NCBI GenBank assembly: GCA_015234495.1
Contig: JADGMZ010000303.1
Span: 1 to 13,627 of the forward strand
Direction of reading: 5' to 3'
Source: Brevundimonas sp.
GTDB lineage: Bacteria; Pseudomonadota; Alphaproteobacteria; Caulobacterales; Caulobacteraceae
DNA: 13,627 nt
Position numbers and translations under genes: made by a program. Positions 1 to 5,661 of this stretch are shown in pieces. Every line of letters starts with the position of its first letter. Position 1 is the stretch's first letter. The notes below the pieces were generated by a model, which was not told where the DNA came from, ran no database searches, and saw nothing but the letters and a program-made list of their open reading frames with translations.

Positions 1-107
1 CGTTCCCTCCACCACTCAGCCCTACACAGGCGGAGTCTCTCTTCCCCTCCCCGGCGCTCTCCCGATCTTAACTTGCCCGCAGCGACCGGGCCGGGCGTTG
101 ATCGCGC

Positions 108-1004
108 ATGATCACCCTGCTCGCCGCCGACCCGACCTGCGCCGCCGCCTTCGAGACGCTCAGGACCGAGGGTTCGGTCGAGGCCGCCTATGTGGCGCAT
201 GTCGCCTTCGTGAAGGCGGATGCGGGGGACGGAACGCCTCGCTGGTTCCTGGTCGACACCGGGGCCAACCGCAGCGCGCTGGACGCCGGGGTCGTGCGGA
301 CGCTGGACCTGCCGGACGAGGGCGGAACGAGGTTGGAGGGAACCGTCGGGGTGGTTGAGGTCTCAAGCACCACCCTGCCCCGGTTCACCCTGGGCCCTGT
401 GACGATGCGGCTGTCACCGACCGTGTCCGACCTTGCGCGACTGGCGGGACCACAGGGCGATCCGGTGGCCGGCATACTCGGGTCCGACCTCTTCGGGGAC
501 CGGGTGCTGACCTTCGACTTCGAGCGCAGCCGGCTGGCGCTGGGTCCGCCAAGCCGGGCGGCCGCGACGGCGGCGGGATGCGGCCGCGGCGTGGCCATGA
601 CCGACGACAACGGCATTCCGCGGGTGAAGGGCGAGCTCGACGGGCGGCCGGTGGCGCTGCGCTACGACTCCGGGGCCGGGATCTTCGACAGCCCGCACCT
701 GTGGATCAACCTGTCGCAGCCGCAGCACGCCGCGTTTCTGGACGGGCGCGACCCGGGCGAGCCGCTGCAGGTGCTGGGCGGAAGCGGGACGGGCGGCGAG
801 GTGAGCCTGCCGGTCTACAAGGCGGACCGGTTCCGGTTGGGCGAGATCGAGTGGGCCGGGCCGCGGCTGATCGTGCAGCCCCCGCAGGGCTATTTCGCAC
901 GCCCCGAGGCGGTGGGCTTCGTCGGAAACGCGGCCTTCCGGCCGTTCGGCGTGATCGTCGTGGACTATCCGGGCGGCCGTCTGACCGTGCCCCCTGCGGA
1001 CTGA
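108..1004 (+). CDS. Two-lobed retropepsin-like aspartic protease (putative)
   Basis: A 298-aa protein that reads as two tandem retropepsin-like halves. The first half has the catalytic-type motif D50-T-G-A with the hydrophobic-hydrophobic-Gly flap partner GILGSDLF near residue 122. The second half has D187-S-G-A followed by GFVGNAAF near residue 270 and a closing strand IVVDYPGGRLTV. In this fold each half normally supplies one catalytic Asp, so a single chain could form a complete pepsin-like active site. The natural substrate is unknown. The start is fixed because an in-frame TGA lies at 99-101 and 108 is the first ATG after it. No convincing Shine-Dalgarno sequence is seen and there is no clear signal peptide, so the cellular location is uncertain. 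The stop abuts the stop of the convergent metal exporter gene. The family is well supported; protease activity is inferred. Confidence 0.8.
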   Translation: MITLLAADPTCAAAFETLRTEGSVEAAYVAHVAFVKADAGDGTPRWFLVDTGANRSALDAGVVRTLDLPDEGGTRLEGTVGVVEVSSTTLPRFTLGPVTMRLSPTVSDLARLAGPQGDPVAGILGSDLFGDRVLTFDFERSRLALGPPSRAAATAAGCGRGVAMTDDNGIPRVKGELDGRPVALRYDSGAGIFDSPHLWINLSQPQHAAFLDGRDPGEPLQVLGGSGTGGEVSLPVYKADRFRLGEIEWAGPRLIVQPPQGYFARPEAVGFVGNAAFRPFGVIVVDYPGGRLTVPPAD

Positions 1005-1925
1005 TCAGCAGTCGGGGCAATCGGGCAGCGGGCCGGTCTCCAGCTGAAGGGTGGTGTGGCCGATGTGGAAGCGGCTGCGGGCCAGGCCTTGCGCCTCGGC
1101 CAGCAGATTGGCGGCGTCAGGCCGGTCATGGACCAGGTGGGCGGTCAGGGCCGTCTCGGTGGTCGACAGGCCCCAGATGTGCAGGTCGTGTACCGCGCTG
1201 ACCCCCGGCAAGGCCAGCAGGCCGGCCCGCACGGCGGCGACGTCGACGCCCCGCGGGGCGGCGTCGAGGGCGAGGTTCACCGAGTCCTTGAGCAGGCCCC
1301 AGGTGCTCCACAGGATGACGGCGACGATGACCAGGCTGACCAGCGGATCGATCAGGCTCCAGCCGCTGAACAGGATGGCGGCCCCGGCCACGACCACGCC
1401 CAGCGAGACGGCGGCGTCGGCCATCATGTGCAGATAGGCCCCGCGGATGTTCAGGTCCTTGTGCTGGTCCTTGAGGAACAGAAGGGCGGTGCCGAGATTG
1501 ATGACGAAGCCGACGCCGGCCACGACCATGATGGTGGTCGAGCCCACGGGGGCGGGATCGCTGAAGCGCCGCACGGCCTCGAAGGCGATGGCCCCGCAGG
1601 CGAAGATCAGCAACAGGGCGTTGGCCAACGCCGCCAGCACCGTGGCCTTGCCGTAGCCGTAGGTCCTGGCCGGACCGGCCGCGCGGCGGGCGAGCCAGGC
1701 GGCGCCACCGGCCATGGCCAGGCCGAGGACGTCCGACAGGTTGTGGCCCGCGTCCGCCATCAGGGCGGTCGAACCGCTGACCACGCCGGCGCCGAATTCG
1801 ACGGCCACGAAGGCGAGGTTGACCATCAGGCCGACGGCGTAGCGCCAGTCGCCGGTGTCGACCGGACCGTGGTGATGGCCCTGATGGTCGTGACCGTGGT
1901 TATGGTGATCGTGATCGTTCGCCAT
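1005..1925 (-). CDS. Cation diffusion facilitator (CzcD/ZitB-type Zn/Co/Cd exporter)
   Basis: A 306-aa CDF-family transporter, which in this family exchanges cytoplasmic Zn2+ (or Co2+/Cd2+) for protons across the inner membrane. The first 20 residues are packed with His and Asp, a metal-binding tail typical of the ZitB/CzcD branch. The transport site is visible as H61 and D65 in ADAGHNLSD (TM2) and H166 and D170 in HMMADAAVSLG (TM5). About six hydrophobic segments run from residues 28 to 208. A cytoplasmic domain follows with VHDLHIWGLS and HIGHTTLQLE, typical of the CDF ferredoxin-like C-domain. The chain ends in a Cys-x-x-Cys pair (C303, C306), possibly an extra metal ligand. The ATG lies 9 nt after the TAA of the upstream membrane-protein gene, so the two are almost certainly cotranscribed. 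The exact metal cannot be read from sequence. Confidence 0.93.
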   Translation of the reverse strand: MANDHDHHNHGHDHQGHHHGPVDTGDWRYAVGLMVNLAFVAVEFGAGVVSGSTALMADAGHNLSDVLGLAMAGGAAWLARRAAGPARTYGYGKATVLAALANALLLIFACGAIAFEAVRRFSDPAPVGSTTIMVVAGVGFVINLGTALLFLKDQHKDLNIRGAYLHMMADAAVSLGVVVAGAAILFSGWSLIDPLVSLVIVAVILWSTWGLLKDSVNLALDAAPRGVDVAAVRAGLLALPGVSAVHDLHIWGLSTTETALTAHLVHDRPDAANLLAEAQGLARSRFHIGHTTLQLETGPLPDCPDC

Positions 1926-1934
1926 GACCGAGCT

Positions 1935-2591
1935 TTACGGCCGATAGAGGATGACGAGAAGGCCGACCACGATCAGGGCGAAGCCGAGCACCACGCCTTC
2001 ATAGCGGGCCCAGCGTTCGAGCCGGAGCACCGACCAGCCGGCCCGGGCCAGCAGGGTGAACAGGGCCATGCCGAGCACGGTGCCGACGGCGAAGACGACG
2101 GTCAGGGCGGCCAGCACCGCGGCCCCGCCCTGGGCCTGGTTGAGGTAGAAGGGCAGCAGGACTTCGCCGGGCGAAAGGGCCATGGTGGCGACCAGGGCGC
2201 CGAAGGCGGCGGCGTGGGAGACCGCCGGTTCCGGGCGCTCCAGCTCCGGACCGCCGGCCAGCTGCGGCCGCCGGACCAGGGACCTGACCAGGTAGAAGCC
2301 GCCGAAGACCAGCAGCAGGGCGGCCGACAGGTGCGGCAGGAGGCCGGCGATCCAGGTGTCGAGGGCCAGGCCCGCCAGCACGATCAGCCCGCCCACCGCG
2401 GCGGTGACGGCGACATGGGCCAGCCCCGCGACGACGACGGCGGCCATGACCCGGTCGAGAGCCCAGCGCTGGGCCCGACCGACGAGGACGAAGGGCAGCC
2501 AGTGGGTCGGCAGGGCGGCGTGCAGGAAGGCGGTGGTGAAGCCGAGGCCCAGCAGGGACAGGAGCATCGTCTGATCGGGGGCGGGCGTCAT
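1935..2591 (-). CDS. Polytopic inner-membrane protein, possible metal transporter (NicO/UreH-like)
   Basis: A 218-aa, very hydrophobic protein with about six membrane segments (roughly residues 9-30, 46-70, 83-103, 128-150, 155-178, 193-216). Notable polar or ligand residues sit inside membrane stretches: HAALPTHW near residues 24-31, a His in GLAHVAVT, and SPGEVLLPFYL near 139-149. The central loop is short and rich in Pro and Glu. The pattern, two repeats of three helices each opening with a conserved His or Pro-Gly-Glu motif, recalls the LysE/RcnA/NicO/UreH group of small transporters, but I do not recognise a specific family. A GGGGCGGAG purine run directly precedes the ATG. The gene sits just ahead of the CDF exporter and behind a palindromic operator candidate, so a role in metal homeostasis is inferred from context. 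Transport of another substrate, or a DsbD-like redox role, cannot be excluded. Confidence 0.75.
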   Translation of the reverse strand: MTPAPDQTMLLSLLGLGFTTAFLHAALPTHWLPFVLVGRAQRWALDRVMAAVVVAGLAHVAVTAAVGGLIVLAGLALDTWIAGLLPHLSAALLLVFGGFYLVRSLVRRPQLAGGPELERPEPAVSHAAAFGALVATMALSPGEVLLPFYLNQAQGGAAVLAALTVVFAVGTVLGMALFTLLARAGWSVLRLERWARYEGVVLGFALIVVGLLVILYRP

Positions 2592-2607
2592 CTCCGCCCC
2601 TGTAGCG

Positions 2608-2622
2608 TGTTACTTTATAACA
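2608..2622. promoter_or_regulatory. Palindromic operator candidate, Zur-box-like
   Basis: TGTTACTTTATAACA is an inverted repeat with perfect 5-bp arms (TGTTA/TAACA) around a 5-nt centre. It is an AT-rich island in very GC-rich DNA, centred 24 bp upstream of the 2591 start. Read on the minus strand it contains GTTATAAAGTAAC, which differs from the core GTTATnnnATAAC of known Zur sites at one position. It lies in the 55-bp gap between the acidic-protein gene and the metal-transport pair. Binding by Zur or another Fur-family protein is inferred. It may equally be, or overlap, a -10 element (TATAAA). Confidence 0.5.
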
Positions 2623-2646
2623 GTCGAGCCGGAATCGGCCGCCGGA

Positions 2647-3252
2647 TCAGAACAGCCAGCCGTCGTGATCGTTCAACAGGCCGATCTCGTCCGCCAGATC
2701 GCGGAAGCCGCCCTCGCCCGGATCGAGGGTGAGCATGTGGCCAGAGGCGCCGCCGAAGCCGAACGAGGGTTCGAGGGCGAGCTCGCCGGGACTGTCCAGT
2801 TCACCCGGAAGGACCAGCGGCAGATCGGCGTCCTTGGCGAGGATGAAGTCGTCGTCATCGAGGCCGGGCAGCACCTGGGCGACGTCGGCCTCCCTGGCCA
2901 GATCATGCGCCTCGCCGGAGCCCGGAAGGACCAGCGGCTCGACCGGATCGGCCCAGACCTCGGGACCGGGTTTCGAGAACGGCCGGGCTTCCTCCTGGAA
3001 ACCATCGGGAGACACATGCTCGCGGCCGGCCTGGAAGAGGAAGTCGCTCCCCGCCGGTCCCGCCAGCAGGGCGTCGAGGTCGACGCCGCGCAGGATGTCG
3101 ACGAAGGTCTGGTCGGAGGCGGACGCGGGCATGACGTCCTGATCGGCGTCGGGGCCGCGGCGCAGGGCATGCACGTCCGCTTCGTCGCCGAACAGCGAGT
3201 CCCGCGGGGCGAGGAGGTCGCCCGGTTTCCAGCCTGGTGCGCGGATGCTCAT
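2647..3252 (-). CDS. Acidic protein of unknown function with VLPG repeats
   Basis: A 201-aa protein I do not recognise. It is strongly acidic and rich in Asp, Leu, Pro and Gly, with no signal peptide or membrane segment. An N-terminal stretch (MSIRAPGWKPGD...) is followed by a hydrophobic block with VDILRGVDLDALLAG near residues 51-65. Three VLPG motifs follow at 108-111, 127-130 and 147-150, each trailed by an acidic segment (one contains DDDD), suggesting a degenerate repeat of about 20 residues. The C-terminus is DHDGWLF. I chose the ATG at 3252 because AAGGGG lies 5 nt upstream; an upstream in-frame ATG at 3276 would add only MRRRRRGV. Minus-strand codons have strongly GC-biased third positions, whereas the overlapping plus frame has an antisense-like composition. 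It is divergent from rplU and upstream of the metal-transport pair, with 55 bp between. Confidence 0.7.
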   Translation of the reverse strand: MSIRAPGWKPGDLLAPRDSLFGDEADVHALRRGPDADQDVMPASASDQTFVDILRGVDLDALLAGPAGSDFLFQAGREHVSPDGFQEEARPFSKPGPEVWADPVEPLVLPGSGEAHDLAREADVAQVLPGLDDDDFILAKDADLPLVLPGELDSPGELALEPSFGFGGASGHMLTLDPGEGGFRDLADEIGLLNDHDGWLF

Positions 3253-3359
3253 GACGCCCCTTCGACGGCGGCGCACTCCGGATAGCGCCGCTCGACGAGC
3301 CTAACCCCGGCGACCGGGCGGCGCAATCGCCCAAACGGCCCTGAAAGCCGGGTTTCGCG

Positions 3360-3387
3360 TTGACTCGGAAGGCTCGTTCCGTATATG
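3360..3387 (+). promoter_or_regulatory. Probable housekeeping promoter of rplU-rpmA
   Basis: TTGACT at 3360-3365 (-35) and TATATG at 3382-3387 (-10) are separated by 16 nt, a good match to the sigma-70/RpoD pattern. Transcription would start near 3394 and give a leader of about 60 nt before the rplU ATG. The -35 overlaps GACTC (3362-3366), a GANTC site of the kind methylated by CcrM in Caulobacterales. Confidence 0.65.
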
Positions 3388-3399
3388 TCGCCGCTCTTC

Positions 3400-3435
3400 G
3401 CCCGAGGGGGACCCCCGTCGGGCTTATTCTTTTTG
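3400..3435 (+). terminator. Terminator-like hairpin in the rplU leader (attenuator candidate)
   Basis: GCCCGA (3400-3405) pairs with TCGGGC (3418-3423). GGG (3406-3408) pairs with CCC (3414-3416), leaving one bulged G at 3417 and a GGACC loop. This 9-bp GC-rich stem is followed at once by TTATTCTTTTTG (3424-3435), which is the form of an intrinsic terminator. It lies between the predicted promoter and the rplU start, and no plus-strand gene lies close upstream that would need termination here. On the minus strand no T-run follows. Regulation of rplU by premature termination is inferred. Confidence 0.6.
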
Positions 3436-3455
3436 CGTTTCGCTGAGGCTTCAAC

Positions 3456-4064
3456 ATGTACGCGGTGATCAAGACCGGCGGCAAGCAGTACCGGGTTCAA
3501 CCGGGCGACGTCATCGTGGTCGAGAAGCTCGACGGCGAGGCCGGCTCGAACGTGTCGTTCGGCGACGTGCTGATGCTGGGCGGCGACAAGGGCGTGACCC
3601 TGGGCGCCCCGATGATCGCCGGCGCGACCGTCGCGGCGACGCTGGTCGAAACCCGCAAGGGCGAGAAGATCAAGATCTTCAAGAAGATCCGCCGTCAGGG
3701 CTATCGCCGCACCAACGGCCATCGCCAGATGGAATCGGTCCTGCGCATCACCGGCATCGAAGGCGCCGGCGAAAAGGCCAAGTGGGACGGCGAAACCTCG
3801 CTGATGACCAAGGCCGAGATGAACGCCCGCGCCCGCGGCCTGGCCCCGCGCGTCGAGGAAACCGAAGCCAAGGCCAAGCCGGCGAAGAAGGCCGCGGCCC
3901 CGAAGGCCGAAGCCGCCGAAGCGCCCGCCAAGGCCGAGAAGCCGGCCGCCAAGAAGGCCGCCGCTCCGAAGGCCGCCGCCGCCAAGGCTGAAAAGACCGA
4001 AACCAAGGCTCCCGCCAAGAAGGCCCCCGCCAAGAAGGCGGACAAGGCCGGCGACGAAGCGTAA
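3456..4064 (+). CDS. rplU: Large-subunit ribosomal protein bL21 with long basic tail
   Basis: Residues 1 to about 103 are a standard bL21 domain: it starts MYAVIKTGGKQYRV and contains the RNA-binding KIFKKIRRQGYRRTNGHRQ segment (74-91) followed by the closing strand. bL21 binds 23S rRNA early in 50S assembly. The family is usually about 103 aa, but this protein is 202 aa. From about residue 136 it becomes a low-complexity Ala/Lys/Pro/Glu tail with near-repeats such as KPAKKAAAPKA (141-151) and KPAAKKAAAPKA (162-173), resembling histone H1 tails. Such extensions are common in alphaproteobacterial L21, so this is not an artefact. rpmA follows 27 nt downstream in the same operon. Expression is probably driven by the promoter at 3360-3387 through a leader hairpin. 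Confidence 0.97.
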   Translation: MYAVIKTGGKQYRVQPGDVIVVEKLDGEAGSNVSFGDVLMLGGDKGVTLGAPMIAGATVAATLVETRKGEKIKIFKKIRRQGYRRTNGHRQMESVLRITGIEGAGEKAKWDGETSLMTKAEMNARARGLAPRVEETEAKAKPAKKAAAPKAEAAEAPAKAEKPAAKKAAAPKAAAAKAEKTETKAPAKKAPAKKADKAGDEA

Positions 4065-4091
4065 CAGTCAGACGAGAACGGGAGCAGACCT

Positions 4092-4370
4092 ATGGCTCAC
4101 AAGAAATCCGGTGGTTCGTCGCGCAACGGTCGCGACTCTCATTCCAAGCGCCTCGGCGTGAAGAAGTTCGGCGGCGAGAACGTTCTGGCCGGCAACATCC
4201 TCGTGCGTCAGCGCGGCACCACCTTCCACCCGGGTGACAACGTCGGCCTCGGCCGCGACCACACCCTGTTCGCCACCGCCACCGGCTCGGTCAAATTCAC
4301 CACCAAGCGTGGCGGCCGTTGTTACGTGTCGATTCTTCCGACCGCAGAACAGGCCATGGCCGCCGAGTAG
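4092..4370 (+). CDS. rpmA: Large-subunit ribosomal protein bL27
   Basis: A 92-aa bL27, a normal length. It begins [16 protein letters not shown], the basic flexible N-terminus that reaches towards the peptidyl-transferase centre. Unlike the Firmicutes form, it has no cleavable N-terminal extension. The rest matches the family ([40 protein letters not shown]). A GGGAG Shine-Dalgarno lies 8 nt before the ATG. It is the last gene of the rplU-rpmA operon, the usual order in bacteria, and a strong intrinsic terminator follows at 4441-4477. In many genomes the next gene is obg; here an acetyltransferase follows instead. Confidence 0.98.
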   Translation: MAHKKSGGSSRNGRDSHSKRLGVKKFGGENVLAGNILVRQRGTTFHPGDNVGLGRDHTLFATATGSVKFTTKRGGRCYVSILPTAEQAMAAE

Positions 4371-4388
4371 CGCGAGACCGACTGACAC

Positions 4389-4422
4389 CCGGATCGCGCA
4401 AGGCTCGAGAGCCGCGATCCGG
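4389..4422 (+). other. Hairpin downstream of rpmA
   Basis: CCGGATCGCG (4389-4398) pairs perfectly with CGCGATCCGG (4413-4422), a 10-bp stem. Inside it GCTC and GAGC (4403-4406/4409-4412) can also pair. No T-run follows, so it is not a terminator on its own. It lies between the rpmA stop and the real terminator and may protect the mRNA 3' end or assist termination. Confidence 0.6.
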
Positions 4423-4440
4423 ACCAAGGGATTATTTCCG

Positions 4441-4477
4441 CGGGGAGTCTGGATCACCAGGCTCCCCGTTTTCGTTT
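4441..4477 (+). terminator. Intrinsic terminator of rplU-rpmA
   Basis: CGGGGAGTCTGG (4441-4452) pairs along all 12 positions (one T-G wobble) with CCAGGCTCCCCG (4457-4468) around an ATCA tetraloop. TTTTCGTTT follows at 4469-4477. This is a textbook Rho-independent terminator. Confidence 0.88.
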
Positions 4478-4536
4478 CCCCGCCTCGAAGCCGTCCGAGC
4501 CCTCCAAGGAGGCGGCGCGAACACCGAGGCCGACCC

Positions 4537-5070
4537 ATGTGCGTGATCGAACCCTCTCCCGTCGTCGAGACGCGGCGCCTGGCCCTGCGCGCGCCCGGGG
4601 CCCAGGACGTGAGCCGCCTGGCCGCTCTCGCCAACGACGCCGACGTGGCGCGGATGACCCTGCGCATGCCGCATCCCTATTCGATCGACGACGCCGAGGC
4701 CTTTGTGCTGGCCGTCGCCGGACAGGATCCCGCTCGCGCGGCCACCTTCCTGATCGAGCACGAGGACCACGGGCCGGTCGGCGTCATCGGCCTGTTCGAG
4801 GATGGCGATCCGGCGCCGGAGGTCGGCTACTGGATCGGGCGGCCGTTCTGGGGCCGCGGCTACGCCACCGAGGCGCTGGAAGGCGCGCTGGTCTGGGCGT
4901 CGCGGCGCTGGCGGCGGCGCGCGCTGGTGGCGGGGCATTTCTCGGACAATCCCGCCTCGGGCCGTGTGCTGGAGAAGGCGGGCTTCCTGTACACCGGCGA
5001 GGTGCGCCGGGGGTTCAGCCGGGCGCGCCGGGCCGAGACCGAGACCCGGCGGATGGTCTGGCTGGCCTGA
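4537..5070 (+). CDS. GNAT-family N-acetyltransferase (RimJ/RimL-like)
   Basis: A 177-aa acetyl-CoA-dependent acetyltransferase. The RimJ/RimL-type opening is seen (VETRRLALRAPGAQDVSRLAALAND). VGVIGLFE and PEVGYWIGRPFWGRGYATEAL (about 94-113) form motif A, where GRGYAT is the pyrophosphate-binding turn. NPASGRVLEKAGF (138-150) is motif B. The family modifies protein N-termini, amino acids or small molecules; the substrate cannot be inferred here. The frame is open far upstream into rpmA, so the start matters. ATG 4537 begins the homologous part, and GAGG lies 8 nt ahead of it; a stronger AAGGAGG (4506-4512) is too far away. The gene follows the rpmA terminator and converges on a small membrane-protein gene with 10 bp between stops. 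Confidence 0.9.
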   Translation: MCVIEPSPVVETRRLALRAPGAQDVSRLAALANDADVARMTLRMPHPYSIDDAEAFVLAVAGQDPARAATFLIEHEDHGPVGVIGLFEDGDPAPEVGYWIGRPFWGRGYATEALEGALVWASRRWRRRALVAGHFSDNPASGRVLEKAGFLYTGEVRRGFSRARRAETETRRMVWLA

Positions 5071-5080
5071 CGGCGACGCC

Positions 5081-5278
5081 TCAGCCGAAGGCGGTCGGCC
5101 CCACGATGGCGGCGACCGCGACGGCGCCGCCGACGATGGCGACCACCGCTCCGGCGATGAAGGCCATCCAGGTGCGGGCCGCGCGCTGACGGCGCAGTCC
5201 GCTGGTCTTGACCGACCGGATGACGACGCCCGGCTTGGGCCCGAACACTTCCGAGCCGGAAATATTATGCTGGGACAT
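5081..5278 (-). CDS. Small single-pass membrane protein (unknown)
   Basis: A 65-aa protein. It has a polar N-terminal half ending in a basic patch (GLRRQRAARTW, about 27-37), then one hydrophobic helix of about 24 residues rich in Val, Ala and Gly, ending GPTAFG. By the positive-inside rule the N-terminus is predicted to be cytoplasmic. AGGGAG lies 8 nt before the ATG, which supports translation. I do not recognise a family. It is convergent with the acetyltransferase gene, and nothing nearby suggests a function. Confidence 0.65.
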   Translation of the reverse strand: MSQHNISGSEVFGPKPGVVIRSVKTSGLRRQRAARTWMAFIAGAVVAIVGGAVAVAAIVGPTAFG

Positions 5279-5367
5279 GAACGCGCTCCCTGATCCACCG
5301 CCCCTTGCGGGTCAGGAGACCGAAGCGGTGCGGACAAGGCGAAACAATGGCGAACGGCGATCACCCA

Positions 5368-5382
5368 CCGATCCGTGATCGG
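5368..5382. repeat. Short perfect inverted repeat between small genes
   Basis: CCGATC-CGT-GATCGG gives 6-bp arms around 3 nt. It sits between the broken BA14K-like gene and the 65-aa gene, both on -. No T-run follows on either strand, so an operator or mRNA hairpin is more likely than a terminator. It could also be chance. Confidence 0.4.
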
Positions 5383-5400
5383 ATGAACGGCGTTCCAGCC

Positions 5401-5605
5401 TCAACCGCAGAACACCAGACGGCCGCTCCAGGCGCGGTAATAGCCGCTGCGGGCGTCATAGGAGCGGTAGCGCGCGGCGCACCAGCCCATCCGGCCGGGG
5501 TCATAGTCGCCCGGGCGGTCCAGCTGGCTGCGCCAGTCGAAGGCTGGTGCGGTCGCCAGTCCGCCCGGCGGCGAGGATCACGGCGATGAGCAACGGGCGG
5601 CGCAC
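5401..5605 (-). pseudogene. BA14K-like exported protein, frameshifted
   Basis: The minus strand has a perfect AGGAGG (plus 5613-5618) 7 nt before a GTG at 5605. The GTG opens a signal-peptide-like stretch, MRRPLLIAVILAAG. That frame then runs into unrelated sequence and a stop. In a neighbouring frame the sequence continues as GLATAPAFDWRSQLDRPGD and ends with the BA14K-type motif MGWCAARYRSYDARSGYY...FCG and TGA (5401-5403). That second frame has its own TGA upstream and no start. The span is 205 nt, one more than a multiple of three. Removing one base from the GGG run (plus CCC 5564-5566) would give a clean 67-aa secreted protein. BA14K-like proteins are small exported proteins with a conserved WC...RYRSYD core. 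Genuine decay and an assembly error are both possible. Confidence 0.75.
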
Positions 5606-5661
5606 GGTCAATCCTCCTGGGCGGCCAGGTACGCGGCCGGACGAGACGGATATGCGAACGC

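Noticed and set aside
1056..2732. 558-aa plus-strand open frame
   Set aside because: It is antisense to the CDF and membrane-protein genes and is rich in Gln, Gly, His, Asp and Arg, the usual composition of an antisense frame in GC-rich DNA; it has no domain and no ribosome site.
2665..3285. 206-aa plus-strand open frame opposite the acidic protein
   Set aside because: Antisense-like composition; the minus frame has better third-position GC bias and a ribosome site. This is the least secure strand choice in the window.
5305..5589. 94-aa plus frame
   Set aside because: It is antisense to the BA14K-like remnant and has no ribosome site.
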